From positions 62,001 to 126,000 of the forward strand of contig NZ_JACYFK010000002.1 of assembly GCF_014855515.1 (NCBI RefSeq): DNA of 64,000 nt. Reading direction: 5' to 3'. Numbering within the stretch: position 1 is the stretch's first letter; the number at the start of each line of letters is the position of its first letter. Source of the stretch: Euzebyella marina. Its GTDB lineage: Bacteria > Bacteroidota > Bacteroidia > Flavobacteriales > Flavobacteriaceae. A program made the position numbers and the translations under genes. Below the pieces are notes generated by a model. It did no database searches, had not been told where the DNA came from, and saw nothing but the letters and a program-made list of their open reading frames with translations. This document shows positions 1 to 8,679 of the stretch, piece by piece.

Positions 1-399
1 CTTAGAACCAAGATTTCGGGTAACATCGAAAATCAAAATCTCGAAGGGGTGCTCGAGAAACTACATCCTACGCCAGCGGTTTGCGGATTACCTAAGCTCG
101 AATCAAAGGCTTTCATCCTTGAAAATGAGGGATATGACAGGCAGTTTTACACCGGTTATTTAGGAGAGCTCAACATGAAGCAAGAAAAGATGCGAAGTTC
201 AAGACGTGCCAATCAAGAAAATCAAGTGTATCGCTCTATCAATAGATTTACTGAACTATTCGTTAATCTCCGGTGTATGCAATTAGTAAAAGATCAGGCG
301 TTGATTTATGTGGGCGGTGGTATTACGGCTGGTTCTGACCCGGAAAATGAATGGGATGAAACCGTTCTAAAAAGTAAAACTATGTCGAGTATTTTATAA
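1..399 (+). CDS. menF: Isochorismate synthase, C-terminal part (cut by window edge)
   Basis: The last 132 codons of a chorismate-binding enzyme; the reading frame is open to base 1, so the start lies outside the window. Isochorismate synthase converts chorismate to isochorismate, the first step of menaquinone synthesis in the cytoplasm. The family signature of the C-terminal active site is present: [10 protein letters not shown], then a [13 protein letters not shown] block and the [16 protein letters not shown] ending typical of MenF/EntC/TrpE. A promoter-like element and menD follow within 50 bases. EntC-type function is possible from sequence alone, but the menD neighbour makes menF much more likely. 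Confidence 0.9.
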   Translation, partial: LRTKISGNIENQNLEGVLEKLHPTPAVCGLPKLESKAFILENEGYDRQFYTGYLGELNMKQEKMRSSRRANQENQVYRSINRFTELFVNLRCMQLVKDQALIYVGGGITAGSDPENEWDETVLKSKTMSSIL

Positions 400-406
400 A
401 CGAACC

Positions 407-439
407 TTTGGTTTTGCCCATTAGGGAATCGTACTTTTG
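407..439 (+). promoter_or_regulatory. Bacteroidota-type promoter in front of menD
   Basis: TTTG at 407-410, a 21-base spacer and TACTTTTG at 432-439 fit the Bacteroidota -33/-7 pattern (TTTG ... TAnnTTTG). The -7 box ends only 6 bases before the menD ATG at 446, so transcription would start at or within a few bases of the start codon. Confidence 0.6.
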
Positions 440-445
440 TACCTA

Positions 446-2200
446 ATGAAACATTCTAGCATACCCTCGGCCCAATTGGTGGTTCAACACTGCAAGGCCA
501 AAAAACTTCGGAACATAGTTATATCTCCTGGTTCAAGAAATGCTCCCTTGATTATAGGTTTTACCGAAGATCCTTATTTTACTTGTTACAGTATAGTAGA
601 CGAGCGTAGTGCGGCATTTTTTGCATTGGGTATAGCGCAACAACTGAAAGAGCCTGTGGCACTTGTCTGTACTTCCGGCAGTGCGCTTTTAAACTACTAT
701 CCTGCGATAGCGGAAGCGTTTTATTCTGGAATTCCCATAGTGGCGATTACAGCTGATAGGCCCGTTTATAAAATTGATGTAGGCGACGGGCAGACCATAC
801 GTCAAGACCATGTTTTTGATAGACATATCGGTTATTCGGCTAATTTAAGGCAAGATGTAACGCATTCTTTGGCAAGGGTTCAAAAGTATGCGCCCCAATG
901 GTTAAAAGAAGGTACGGCTGAAGAGAACCAGAGTGAAATAAAGCAATTCAATGATTCTGAATTGAATAAGGCATTAAATGTGGCCCTGCAAGTTAAGTTG
1001 CCAGTACATATCAACGTTCCTTTTGAAGAGCCTTTATACGATACGGTAGACCAACCTACCGAAGTTGCACTTACAGTGATGCCCCAGAATAGCTCGGAAG
1101 AGGCAGAAATAGAGATGGAGCCTTTTGTTGAGACTTGGAAAAACTCAGAAAGAAAGATGGTTCTTGTAGGTGTGAATGCGCCAAATGAGATTGATGTAGA
1201 CATATTGGAGGCATTGGCCAACGACCCAACGGTAATTGTTTTTACTGAAACCACCTCAAACCTTCACCATAAAAACTTCTTTGGGAGTATAGACAGCATA
1301 GTGGCACCTATTGAAAAGGCAAGCAATACTGAAGAACTCTTCAACCGTTTAAAACCCGACATTTTGTTGACCTTCGGGGGGCTCGTAGTTTCCAAAAAAA
1401 TAAAAGCATTTTTAAGGGAGTACAGTCCTGATCAACATTGGCACATTGATCAAATTAAGGCATTCAATACTTTTTTCTCTTTAACGGAACATGTAAAGCA
1501 GAAGCCCAACGACTTCTTAAGAAAACTGCTTTTTAACGGACAAAAGGCCGAAAGTGATTATTATTCTTATTGGAGCGGGCGTAAAACAAATTATGAAGCC
1601 AGAAGGGATGAGTATTTAGCGCAAATTGAGTTTTCGGATCTATTGGCATTTGAAAGTATTTTAAAATTCATCCCGAAAGAAACCCAAGTGCACTTGTCTA
1701 ACAGTTCAACGGTGCGTTATGCGCAGTTATTCAATTTAGATAGTAGTCTACATGTGTATTGTAATAGGGGTACAAGTGGTATTGATGGCAGTACGTCTAC
1801 AGCAGTAGGGGCGTCGATTAATTATACCGGTCCGACACTTTTGATAACGGGTGATTTGAGTTTCTTTTACGACAGCAATGCGATGTGGAACTCTTATATA
1901 CGACCCGATTTTCGAATCATATTGATCAATAATAGTGGGGGAGGCATTTTTAGAATTCTTCCGGGCCGAGATGATTCGGAAAATTTTGAAACTTTTTTTG
2001 AGACCAAGCACCAAATGTCGGGCAAATTATTGAGTGAACAATTTGGTTTTAACCATCAAATAGTTGATGAAAAAAGAGGTCTTGAAAATGCCCTTAAGGA
2101 GTTCTTTTTGCCGTCTCAATTTCCAAAAGTACTTGAAGTAAGCACCCCGAGATTATTGAATAACAAAATTTTGCTCGGTTATTTTGATTTTATATCTTAG
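446..2200 (+). CDS. menD: 2-succinyl-5-enolpyruvyl-6-hydroxy-3-cyclohexene-1-carboxylate synthase
   Basis: A thiamine-diphosphate enzyme of 584 aa that joins isochorismate and 2-oxoglutarate in menaquinone synthesis. The N-terminal domain carries SPGSRNAPL and DERSAAFFALG (the latter with the conserved catalytic glutamate region), and the C-terminal domain carries the ThDP/Mg motif GDLSFFYDSNAMWN. Length is normal for MenD. The frame opens at a TTG at 437, but the ATG at 446 gives the usual MKHSSIP-type N-terminus and lies just behind the promoter box, so I use 446. It follows menF, as in many flavobacteria. Confidence 0.95.
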   Translation: MKHSSIPSAQLVVQHCKAKKLRNIVISPGSRNAPLIIGFTEDPYFTCYSIVDERSAAFFALGIAQQLKEPVALVCTSGSALLNYYPAIAEAFYSGIPIVAITADRPVYKIDVGDGQTIRQDHVFDRHIGYSANLRQDVTHSLARVQKYAPQWLKEGTAEENQSEIKQFNDSELNKALNVALQVKLPVHINVPFEEPLYDTVDQPTEVALTVMPQNSSEEAEIEMEPFVETWKNSERKMVLVGVNAPNEIDVDILEALANDPTVIVFTETTSNLHHKNFFGSIDSIVAPIEKASNTEELFNRLKPDILLTFGGLVVSKKIKAFLREYSPDQHWHIDQIKAFNTFFSLTEHVKQKPNDFLRKLLFNGQKAESDYYSYWSGRKTNYEARRDEYLAQIEFSDLLAFESILKFIPKETQVHLSNSSTVRYAQLFNLDSSLHVYCNRGTSGIDGSTSTAVGASINYTGPTLLITGDLSFFYDSNAMWNSYIRPDFRIILINNSGGGIFRILPGRDDSENFETFFETKHQMSGKLLSEQFGFNHQIVDEKRGLENALKEFFLPSQFPKVLEVSTPRLLNNKILLGYFDFIS

Positions 2201-2239
2201 GCTAAATATTAACCAATAATCATTTAGACACTAACTATT

Positions 2240-2581
2240 ATGAGCAAGAGAGACGATTTAATTGCTAAGTACGCAGCAGACATCAAAGACAAGTTTGGCG
2301 AAGCCCCCGACATGGATCTTTTGACAAAAGTAACTGTAGGTCTAGGGCCTGCAATCTATAATATCGATGCTTCAAAAGTTTCTGGTGGCGATGAAAAAGA
2401 GCTTGAAACTGTAAAGAAAAACTATCTTATCAAGAAGCTTGGTATGTCAGATAGCCCAGAATTGATGGATGCAGTTAAGAGTGTATTGGAGAAATATGGT
2501 TCTTCTAACAAGAATAAGCACAGAGCTGTAGTTTATTATATGTTATGCAAGCATTTCAATAAAGCTTCTATTTACGCATAG
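2240..2581 (+). CDS. DUF2853 family protein
   Basis: A 113-aa soluble, helical, charged protein that I recognise as the DUF2853 family, small proteins of unknown function common in Bacteroidota and some Proteobacteria. No signal peptide, membrane segment or catalytic motif is visible; the C-terminal half (KHRAVVYYMLCKHFNKA) is the best conserved part as I remember the family. It starts 39 bases after menD and is followed by a strong terminator, so menD and this gene probably form one transcription unit. A role in quinone synthesis is not implied by the sequence. Confidence 0.85.
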   Translation: MSKRDDLIAKYAADIKDKFGEAPDMDLLTKVTVGLGPAIYNIDASKVSGGDEKELETVKKNYLIKKLGMSDSPELMDAVKSVLEKYGSSNKNKHRAVVYYMLCKHFNKASIYA

Positions 2582-2604
2582 TAGATTTATAATAGTATAA
2601 CTAA

Positions 2605-2636
2605 AACCGGCCTTACTTCGTATGGCCGGTTTTTTT
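2605..2636 (+). terminator. Rho-independent terminator after the DUF2853 gene
   Basis: The 8-bp stem AACCGGCC/GGCCGGTT (2605-2612 with 2624-2631) with an 11-base loop runs straight into a T tract. It ends the menD-DUF2853 unit 24 bases after the stop codon. Confidence 0.85.
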
Positions 2637-2654
2637 ATACCCCGAATTTTAAAT

Positions 2655-2662
2655 TACATTTG
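2655..2662 (+). promoter_or_regulatory. -7 promoter element of the CvfB-like gene
   Basis: TACATTTG matches TAnnTTTG and lies only 4 bases before the ATG at 2667. No good TTTG lies about 20 bases upstream, where the terminator T tract sits. If used, the mRNA would be leaderless. Confidence 0.45.
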
Positions 2663-2666
2663 CCAA

Positions 2667-3497
2667 ATGATAGAATTGGGCAATTATAATGAGCTGGAAG
2701 TCTTGAGAGACACCAGTGTCGGACTCTTTTTAGGTAGTGAGGGAGGGGCCGAAATACTTCTTCCAAATAAGTACGTACCTGAAAAAGCCGAAATAGGTGA
2801 TATGATTCGAGTTTTCTGCTATCTCGATCATGAAGAAAGGCCCATAGCCACTACTTTGACGCCAACCGTATTAAGAAATAGGTTTGGATTTTTGAAAGTG
2901 GTAGAAGTCAATAAGATAGGAGCTTTTCTAGATTGGGGACTTGAGAAGCATTTATTGGTTCCTTTTAGCGAACAACGAGATAAAATGAAAGAGGGGCAGT
3001 GGTATGTCGTTCATTGTTATATGGATGATATCTCGTTTCGATTAGTAGCTTCGAACAAACTGAATAAGTTCTTGGATAATGAGAACCTGACCATCAGCGA
3101 AAGGGATGAGGTGGATCTCTTGTTCACCCGATTGACGGACCTCGGTTGGGAGGTAATCATCAATGATACCCATAAAGGCCTGGTATATAGCAATGAAATT
3201 TTCAAAGATGTTTCAGTAGGTGATAGAACCAAAGGGTATGTCAAAAAAATTCGCCCTGACCATAAGATAGATGTTTCTCTTCAACCATTGGGTGAAAGTG
3301 TTCTTGAACCAACGGCAGAGGCAATTTATAAGAAACTGGTAGATAATGGTGGTTTCTTGGCATTACATGATAAATCGGATCCCCTTGAAATAAAAAGGGA
3401 ACTGCAAATGAGCAAGAAAACCTTTAAAAAGGGCGTGGGAACACTTTATAAAGCTCGTAAAATCGATATTGTAGAGAATGGTATCAAGGCGATTTGA
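2667..3497 (+). CDS. CvfB-like S1 RNA-binding protein
   Basis: A 276-aa protein of the CvfB/YitL family: tandem S1-type OB folds followed by a C-terminal winged helix (about residues 210-276, with a SKKTFKKGVGTLYK-type helix-turn-helix). In other bacteria CvfB binds RNA and influences expression of virulence or surface genes; its targets here are unknown. An upstream in-frame ATG at 2622 would put the start inside the terminator hairpin, so I take the ATG at 2667, which gives the usual MIELGNYNELEVLRD start. It is separated from menD-DUF2853 by the terminator and has its own -7 element. Confidence 0.85.
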   Translation: MIELGNYNELEVLRDTSVGLFLGSEGGAEILLPNKYVPEKAEIGDMIRVFCYLDHEERPIATTLTPTVLRNRFGFLKVVEVNKIGAFLDWGLEKHLLVPFSEQRDKMKEGQWYVVHCYMDDISFRLVASNKLNKFLDNENLTISERDEVDLLFTRLTDLGWEVIINDTHKGLVYSNEIFKDVSVGDRTKGYVKKIRPDHKIDVSLQPLGESVLEPTAEAIYKKLVDNGGFLALHDKSDPLEIKRELQMSKKTFKKGVGTLYKARKIDIVENGIKAI

Positions 3498-3594
3498 AAT
3501 TAATTTGGCAAGTAATTTATTTTAGGATGTTGCTAATCAAATGATTAAAATAGAACTACGCATCATCATTTCGAAATTTGACCACAAAAAACTT

Positions 3595-3602
3595 TATTTT
3601 TG
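3595..3602 (+). promoter_or_regulatory. -7 promoter element upstream of the SPOR-like gene and menA
   Basis: TATTTTTG at 3595-3602 fits TAnnTTTG. A TTTG lies at 3577-3580, but the 14-base spacer is shorter than usual. The leader to the ATG at 3685 would be near 80 bases. Confidence 0.4.
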
Positions 3603-3684
3603 CAACATTCAAATAGTGTATTTCATCGATCTTTAGCTATTTTGGTTAACTTTAACGAAGAAACCCCGTAAAACTTATTGTTAT

Positions 3685-4284
3685 ATGCCATTTATAGAAG
3701 AAAGCGATCTCTTAGAATTGCATAAGGATATAGATAAAGCCCAAATCATTAATGAACGTCTTCTTGACCAGATAAAGTTCAAGAACAGAGAAATAAAAAG
3801 AAGCAAACTTCAGCGTAATGTTTTTGCTGGCTTCACGGGTTTGTTTTTAATCGGGGCACTTATCGTTTTTTCATTTACGGCAGGCAGAAGTGTATCGCAT
3901 AACTACGAGAGCCCAAGTAACCTACTTGTCTCAATCGATAGTTTAGATGCCATAAAATCAAGAATAGACAACCTAAAACAACAAAACGAAGAACTGAGTC
4001 TAGTAAGGGAGTTTTATTTGGCCAAGAAGTTTCTTGAAAAGGAGAAGATATATTCGGTTCAGATCAAATCGTTCGTTGAGAATAATATGACCTTGGCGTC
4101 TGAAGCGTTGACCAACACGATGTTTGTGAAGGCCAACCCATTTTATTCTTATTCACTTGGTAATTTTGAAACTTTGGAAGAGGCCAGAACTTTCAGAAAC
4201 CAATTGGTAGATTTAGGTTTTTCAGATGCGTTTGTGGCATCATACAAAGATGGTAAAAGAGTACAAATAGAAGACCCTAACTAG
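3685..4284 (+). CDS. Single-pass membrane protein with coiled coil and SPOR-like C-terminus
   Basis: A 199-aa protein with a cytoplasmic helical N-terminus (about 1-50), one membrane segment (about 50-70, AGFTGLFLIGALIVFSF), a periplasmic coiled coil (about 82-110) and a C-terminal domain (about 122-199) that resembles SPOR: YSVQIKSF, then YSYSLGNFETLEEARTFRNQL and LGFSDAFVASYKDGKRV. SPOR domains bind denuded glycan strands of peptidoglycan, often at the division septum. The match is by eye and not perfect, so peptidoglycan binding is an inference. The menA start follows after 2 bases, so the genes are surely co-transcribed. Confidence 0.7.
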   Translation: MPFIEESDLLELHKDIDKAQIINERLLDQIKFKNREIKRSKLQRNVFAGFTGLFLIGALIVFSFTAGRSVSHNYESPSNLLVSIDSLDAIKSRIDNLKQQNEELSLVREFYLAKKFLEKEKIYSVQIKSFVENNMTLASEALTNTMFVKANPFYSYSLGNFETLEEARTFRNQLVDLGFSDAFVASYKDGKRVQIEDPN

Positions 4285-4286
4285 TT

Positions 4287-5195
4287 TTGACAAAATTTAA
4301 GGCCTGGGTCGGGGCGGCCCGTTTACGAACGCTTCCTTTATCAGTTTCGGGTATTTTGGTGGGTACGGCTTTGGCATGTTATGATGGCCAATTTAATAGT
4401 GAGATATTTCTTTTGGCACTTTTGACGACGGTAGCGTTTCAGATCACTTCCAATTTTGCGAACGATTATGGTGATGGTGTCAAGGGAACCGATAATGAAG
4501 ACCGAATAGGTCCGCAGCGCGCTTTACAAAGTGGAGTTTTAAAAAGAAAAGAGCTGAAGAAAGGTATAATTATATCAATGGTAATTGATTTTATACTGGT
4601 CATTATGCTTATTTATGTAGCTTTCGGATTTGAAAAAATGCTCTACCCATTAATTTTTTTGGTTTTGGGTGTTTTGAGTATTTGGGCAGCAATTAAATAT
4701 ACAGTAGGGCGCTCAGCATATGGTTATAGAGGTTTGGGAGACCTATTTGTTTTCCTGTTTTTTGGTCTTTTGGCAGTTTTAGGATCAATGTTTTTGTACA
4801 CTAAGCATCTTACTGTTTTGGCCCTTTTACCGGCCATTGCCATAGGAGCATTAAGCACGGGAGTTTTGAACCTGAATAATCTAAGGGATTTTAACTCTGA
4901 TCGAAAAGCCAACAAAAAGACTTTGGTGGTCAATATCGGCTTCAATAATGGCAAAAAATATCATTATGGCCTGTTGTTGTCAGCATTTGTCAGTATTATA
5001 GCGTATAGTTTTATTTCATTTAAAGGGTGGTATGTAATGTTGCCTCTTTTGGCTTTCATTCCGATATTTATTCATCTGGGTAAGGTTTACCAAACCAATG
5101 AACCACGGCTGTTTGACCCCGAATTAAAAAAACTTGCGCTAAGCACCTTTCTTTTGGCGGTTTTGCTTTACGCTAATTGTAATATTTTTTTGTAA
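4287..5195 (+). CDS. menA: 1,4-dihydroxy-2-naphthoate polyprenyltransferase
   Basis: An integral membrane UbiA-family enzyme of 302 aa that prenylates dihydroxynaphthoate to demethylmenaquinone. The first aspartate-rich motif is NDYGDGVKGTDNEDRIGPQR (about 60-79), the second RDFNSDRKANKKTL (about 205-218), and about nine hydrophobic helices surround them. The start is a TTG two bases behind the stop of the upstream gene; no ATG precedes the conserved N-terminal sequence WVGAARLRTLPLS, so the TTG is well supported. The response regulator gene follows after 34 bases, perhaps in the same operon. Confidence 0.93.
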   Translation: MTKFKAWVGAARLRTLPLSVSGILVGTALACYDGQFNSEIFLLALLTTVAFQITSNFANDYGDGVKGTDNEDRIGPQRALQSGVLKRKELKKGIIISMVIDFILVIMLIYVAFGFEKMLYPLIFLVLGVLSIWAAIKYTVGRSAYGYRGLGDLFVFLFFGLLAVLGSMFLYTKHLTVLALLPAIAIGALSTGVLNLNNLRDFNSDRKANKKTLVVNIGFNNGKKYHYGLLLSAFVSIIAYSFISFKGWYVMLPLLAFIPIFIHLGKVYQTNEPRLFDPELKKLALSTFLLAVLLYANCNIFL

Positions 5196-5229
5196 ATTTA
5201 ATCTATAAACCTACTAAATACTACCCACC

Positions 5230-5982
5230 TTGGAACAGCCCATTAAAATACTCATTGTAGAGGACAACGTAATCATCGCCGATGATATGCAATCAATGCT
5301 TGAGGAAATCGGATATGAGATTGTCGATAACGTTATCGTTTACGAGCAGGCAGAAGAAGTTTTGAAAAACCAGCATGTCGACTTAGTTTTGATAGACATC
5401 ATTCTTGCCTCGGACAAAACAGGAATCGACTTAGGTAAGCATATCAGGGAAAATTATGACATTCCCTTCATCTTCGTAACCTCTAACTCTGACAGGGCCA
5501 CCGTAGAGAATGCCAAAACTGTAAAGCCTAACGGCTATTTGGTAAAGCCTTTTGAACAGCAAGATTTGTACACCTCAATCGAGATTGCACTTTCAAATTT
5601 CACCAGGTCTGGCAAAACATCAGCGCCTGCATCAGAAAGCAACGAAGATGTTCCGATGAGCAATACGGTCTTAAAAGACTCCATTTTCGTCAAGAAACAA
5701 CATCTCTACTATCGTATTCAATTTAGCGACATCATGTTCATTAAGGCCGATAATGTCTATTTAGAGGTGAATACAATCGATAAAAAGTTCTTGGTCCGTT
5801 CTCCTTTAAAAGATTATTTAGAGAAATTGCCCAAGAACCAGTTCTATAGAGCGCACAAATCATACATCGTTAATGTGGATCATATAGATGCGATCAACTC
5901 AAAGGATATTATGATCAAGGATACATTGATACCGATTTCGAAAGATTTCAAAGAGTTCATTATTTCAGCAATGAATTCTTAA
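5230..5982 (+). CDS. LytTR-family response regulator
   Basis: A 250-aa two-domain regulator. Residues about 5-120 are a receiver with the acidic pair ED at 11-12, phospho-acceptor Asp56 (VLIDIIL) and the conserved Lys106 (LVKPFE). After an Ala/Ser-rich linker, residues about 150-250 form a LytTR DNA-binding domain (KADNVYLEV, FYRAHKSYIVN, PISKDFKEF). The start is a TTG. The natural partner is the histidine kinase gene 645 bases downstream, although two terminators lie between them, so the pair is probably transcribed separately. Confidence 0.92.
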   Translation: MEQPIKILIVEDNVIIADDMQSMLEEIGYEIVDNVIVYEQAEEVLKNQHVDLVLIDIILASDKTGIDLGKHIRENYDIPFIFVTSNSDRATVENAKTVKPNGYLVKPFEQQDLYTSIEIALSNFTRSGKTSAPASESNEDVPMSNTVLKDSIFVKKQHLYYRIQFSDIMFIKADNVYLEVNTIDKKFLVRSPLKDYLEKLPKNQFYRAHKSYIVNVDHIDAINSKDIMIKDTLIPISKDFKEFIISAMNS

Positions 5983-6003
5983 AAATAAAATCAAAGATTG
6001 CTT

Positions 6004-6032
6004 AAAAGGGATGCCATTCGCATCCCTTTTTT
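6004..6032 (+). terminator. Rho-independent terminator after the response regulator
   Basis: AAAAGGGATG (6004-6013) pairs with CATCCCTTTT (6021-6030) around a 7-base loop and is followed by T residues, 22 bases after the stop codon. Confidence 0.85.
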
Positions 6033-6181
6033 CGTCTTAACACTTTTCACAACAGGTTTGGCCATTTACACAACAATAGTTTTAAATACTGATTAGAGGG
6101 TGATACTTTAGCATCATAATAATTGACGTAACAGTCGATACCTTCAGAATTAATTTTTTCATTTTCATATAGTGTTCTCGT

Positions 6182-6215
6182 AAAAGAGCCTATCCTAACG
6201 GATCAGGCTCTTTTT
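6182..6215 (+). terminator. Second, orphan terminator
   Basis: AAAGAGCC (6183-6190) pairs with GGCTCTTT (6206-6213), with an extra inner ATCC/GGAT pairing and a T tract at 6211-6215. No ORF lies between it and the previous terminator at 6032, so either it ends an untranslated RNA or it is a back-up terminator. Confidence 0.7.
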
Positions 6216-6539
6216 AATTTTAATAAGCTTCCTCAAGTTTTAAAATCCAAAAAATAGGTTCTGAAATTACCTTGACAACTCATTTTTGCTGTTGACAACA
6301 GAAACAATAGCTTTCACAACAATGTTCCTTTTGGTGACAATAACATATTATATTTTTGAGGCTCAGGGGCAAATCCTTTTTTTTTAAGGACATCTTAGAT
6401 ACCGAAATGGGGCGATTAATGGTAGATGACGGTACTAGCTTTCCCGAGTTGTAAGTAATCAATTCTATACTATATCCATTTAAGATTTAGTATTTTAAAA
6501 GAAATTTACCATAACCATTAATTTTGTAAAGCATCTTTA

Positions 6540-6547
6540 TATTTTTG
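6540..6547 (+). promoter_or_regulatory. -7 promoter element of the histidine kinase
   Basis: TATTTTTG fits TAnnTTTG; it would give a leader of about 75 bases. A TTTG at 6523-6526 is only 13 bases upstream, so the -33 part is doubtful. Confidence 0.4.
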
Positions 6548-6626
6548 CCACGCCTAAAGCTTACCGAGCTTTGGCAATTCGGCTCTATTCAGAGGCTTAA
6601 GTAGATCTGAGTTACCTTTTCCAACC

Positions 6627-8594
6627 ATGAAGAAAATTAGCAGAAAAACATTTTTGATCATAGCAGTTATGCTGCTATTCTTTTCTGGCTATGGGCAGTC
6701 TGCGAATGCTACGGATCAAAGCCTTTTTCATCAGTTTCAAGAGTTGGCTACGACAGACGAAAAAATGGCCTTCTTTTTCAATGAAGAGGATCTTTACAGA
6801 GAAAACTCTACCTACGACTGGCTTGAGCTTATAACTATCAACCTTAACGCGGCCATCAAAAACGATGACCAAGACGATATTAAAAGATTTCAGCTTATGC
6901 AAGCTCGTATCTTTTACGATTTAGGTGATTATGATAAGAGTTTGGCAATTACCAAAGAGTTGATGGAGCAAATAGAGGATCTTGATATTTATCTTTCCTC
7001 TAAGCTTCTTGACCTGATGGATGATAACTACGGTCAGCTCACTATGTACCCCGAACAAATAGATATTCGCGAAAAAAAGCGTGAAATGGGTATTATGGAG
7101 AGTGTTGCCTTTTATGATATCTATTCTAATCTAGGCATGTACCGAAAGGCAATGGACGATTATATCGCCAATGTAAAAAAGAACATCGAAGAAGATGATT
7201 TTTTCGGTCAAGCCGACTATTACAACCACTTGGGCAATTTTTTAAGGCTAGACGGTTCTACACCAACTGCATTAAGCTATTATAAAAAGGCAAAAGGTTA
7301 TATTGATGTATACTTGGAAAGTGTAACCCGCAGAAAGTCTGAAAAAATGTTGGCCGATTCAGACCTTTTAAAAGGTGTAATCGAAGGAAACATCGGTAAG
7401 TGCCATGTTGACCTCAAACAGTACGAAGAAGCCATTCCGTTTTTGGAAAGTGGAATCAAAAAAATAAAAGAAAATAGCGATAGGGCCTATTCATCTGAGA
7501 TTACTGAAAATAGTTTGGCTATTTCAGAATGTTATCTTCAGTTGAAGAATTATGAAAAGGCGACAGATTACTTGAGTGACAACCTTCAGACAAGTACAAC
7601 CGAGAATCTTCTTAAGAAAAACCGTTTGTTGTCGCTTTATTACGAGCTTACTCAAGACTACAAGAACTCTTCCCATTACCTTAGAAGGGAAATACGTATT
7701 AGGGATTCTATAAGCGAGAACGAATCGCAGCTTAGACAACAGCAGCTATCTACTGTAATGATGCAGAATTTAAAGTATTCTCAAGATATGGTAGCGGAGC
7801 AAAAGCTGGCTTTAGAAAAGCAGAGAACTGAAAACCTTGAAAAAGACAAACGAAATAGTTTGGTTCTAATTTCTCTATTGTTCACGTTACTTGGTTTTGC
7901 GGGGCTTGTTTACGCTTACCTAAAGAGTATCAAAAACCAAAGATTGATCGCAGAGCAAAAATATATTATTGAAAACTCGTTAGTTGAAAAAGACTCGTTA
8001 TTGAAAGAGATTCACCACAGGGTGAAAAACAATCTTCAAATGGTTTCGAGCTTATTGAGCCTTCAAACCAAAAATACTAGGAGTAAGGCAGCTATTGAAG
8101 CCCTTGAAGAGGGTAAGAGTAGGGTAAAGGCCATGGCCTTGATACATCAAAAGCTTTACCAGAACGAAGATCTTTCCGTAATCGAAATGCAGAGTTATAT
8201 CGAAAGCTTGATAAACAGTGTACAGTCTGTTTATAAGAAAGGCGGGCACAATATCAATATTACGGTAGATGCCGAAGGTGTCGAACTTGATATAGACAGG
8301 GCTATACCATTCGGTCTAATGCTCAATGAGCTTGTTTCCAATTCGTTCAAATATGCTTTTCCTCATGGGGATGAGAATGGAAAAATTTACATCCATATAA
8401 GAAAAACAGGAGAACAAGAAGGCTATTTTGAATATGCAGATAATGGTGTGGGGCTGCCCGAAGACTCTGAGGAACGCGCTAATACATCAATGGGTATTCG
8501 CCTAATGAACAGATTGGCCAATCAGCTACAGACAACACTGAACATTGATCGCCATGCCGAAGATGGTGTGCGCTACTGGTTCAATTTTAAATAG
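6627..8594 (+). CDS. TPR sensor histidine kinase, HisKA_2 type
   Basis: A 655-aa sensor kinase. It has a signal peptide (about 1-24), a long tetratricopeptide-repeat region (about 60-400) that should lie in the periplasm, a membrane helix at about 412-433 (LVLISLLFTLLGFAGLVYAYL), a short coiled coil, a HisKA_2 dimerisation domain with EIHHRVKNNLQ (phospho-acceptor His463 or His464) and a HATPase domain (LMLNELVSNSFKYAF as N box, DNGVGLPE as G1 box). Such kinases in Bacteroidota commonly pair with LytTR regulators like the one upstream. What the TPR region senses is unknown. Confidence 0.92.
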   Translation: MKKISRKTFLIIAVMLLFFSGYGQSANATDQSLFHQFQELATTDEKMAFFFNEEDLYRENSTYDWLELITINLNAAIKNDDQDDIKRFQLMQARIFYDLGDYDKSLAITKELMEQIEDLDIYLSSKLLDLMDDNYGQLTMYPEQIDIREKKREMGIMESVAFYDIYSNLGMYRKAMDDYIANVKKNIEEDDFFGQADYYNHLGNFLRLDGSTPTALSYYKKAKGYIDVYLESVTRRKSEKMLADSDLLKGVIEGNIGKCHVDLKQYEEAIPFLESGIKKIKENSDRAYSSEITENSLAISECYLQLKNYEKATDYLSDNLQTSTTENLLKKNRLLSLYYELTQDYKNSSHYLRREIRIRDSISENESQLRQQQLSTVMMQNLKYSQDMVAEQKLALEKQRTENLEKDKRNSLVLISLLFTLLGFAGLVYAYLKSIKNQRLIAEQKYIIENSLVEKDSLLKEIHHRVKNNLQMVSSLLSLQTKNTRSKAAIEALEEGKSRVKAMALIHQKLYQNEDLSVIEMQSYIESLINSVQSVYKKGGHNINITVDAEGVELDIDRAIPFGLMLNELVSNSFKYAFPHGDENGKIYIHIRKTGEQEGYFEYADNGVGLPEDSEERANTSMGIRLMNRLANQLQTTLNIDRHAEDGVRYWFNFK

Positions 8595-8662
8595 AGGCAG
8601 TTATAATTTATTAGTTTCTTCTGAAAAACATTTACCTGCACAGTAATCTGCCTTTATATAGC

Positions 8663-8670
8663 TAAATTTG
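8663..8670 (+). promoter_or_regulatory. -7 promoter element of menC
   Basis: TAAATTTG fits TAnnTTTG and ends 9 bases before the ATG at 8680, predicting a leader of only a few bases. No clear -33 TTTG is visible. Confidence 0.45.
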
Positions 8671-8679
8671 CTTCCGTAA

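Larger units (their letters stand above)
5983..6626 (+). other. 644-base non-coding gap between response regulator and kinase
   Basis: It holds two rho-independent terminators (6004-6032 and 6182-6215) with no ORF between them, then an AT-rich stretch with repeated TTGACAAC/CACAACAAT-like words (about 6270-6340), a possible promoter (TTTG 6330-6333 and TATTTTTG 6351-6358, 17-base spacer) and a second -7 element (TATTTTTG 6540-6547) near the kinase gene. No convincing protein is encoded. The stretch between the terminators could be a small RNA. Confidence 0.5.

Noticed and set aside
437-446. TTG start of menD at 437
   Set aside because: The TTG is part of the predicted -7 promoter element, and the ATG at 446 gives the usual MenD N-terminus.
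6280-6462. 60-codon Cys/Gln-rich ORF on the minus strand in the regulator-kinase gap
   Set aside because: It has no recognisable domain, no promoter and odd composition caused by repeated CAACA words; it looks like a chance ORF.
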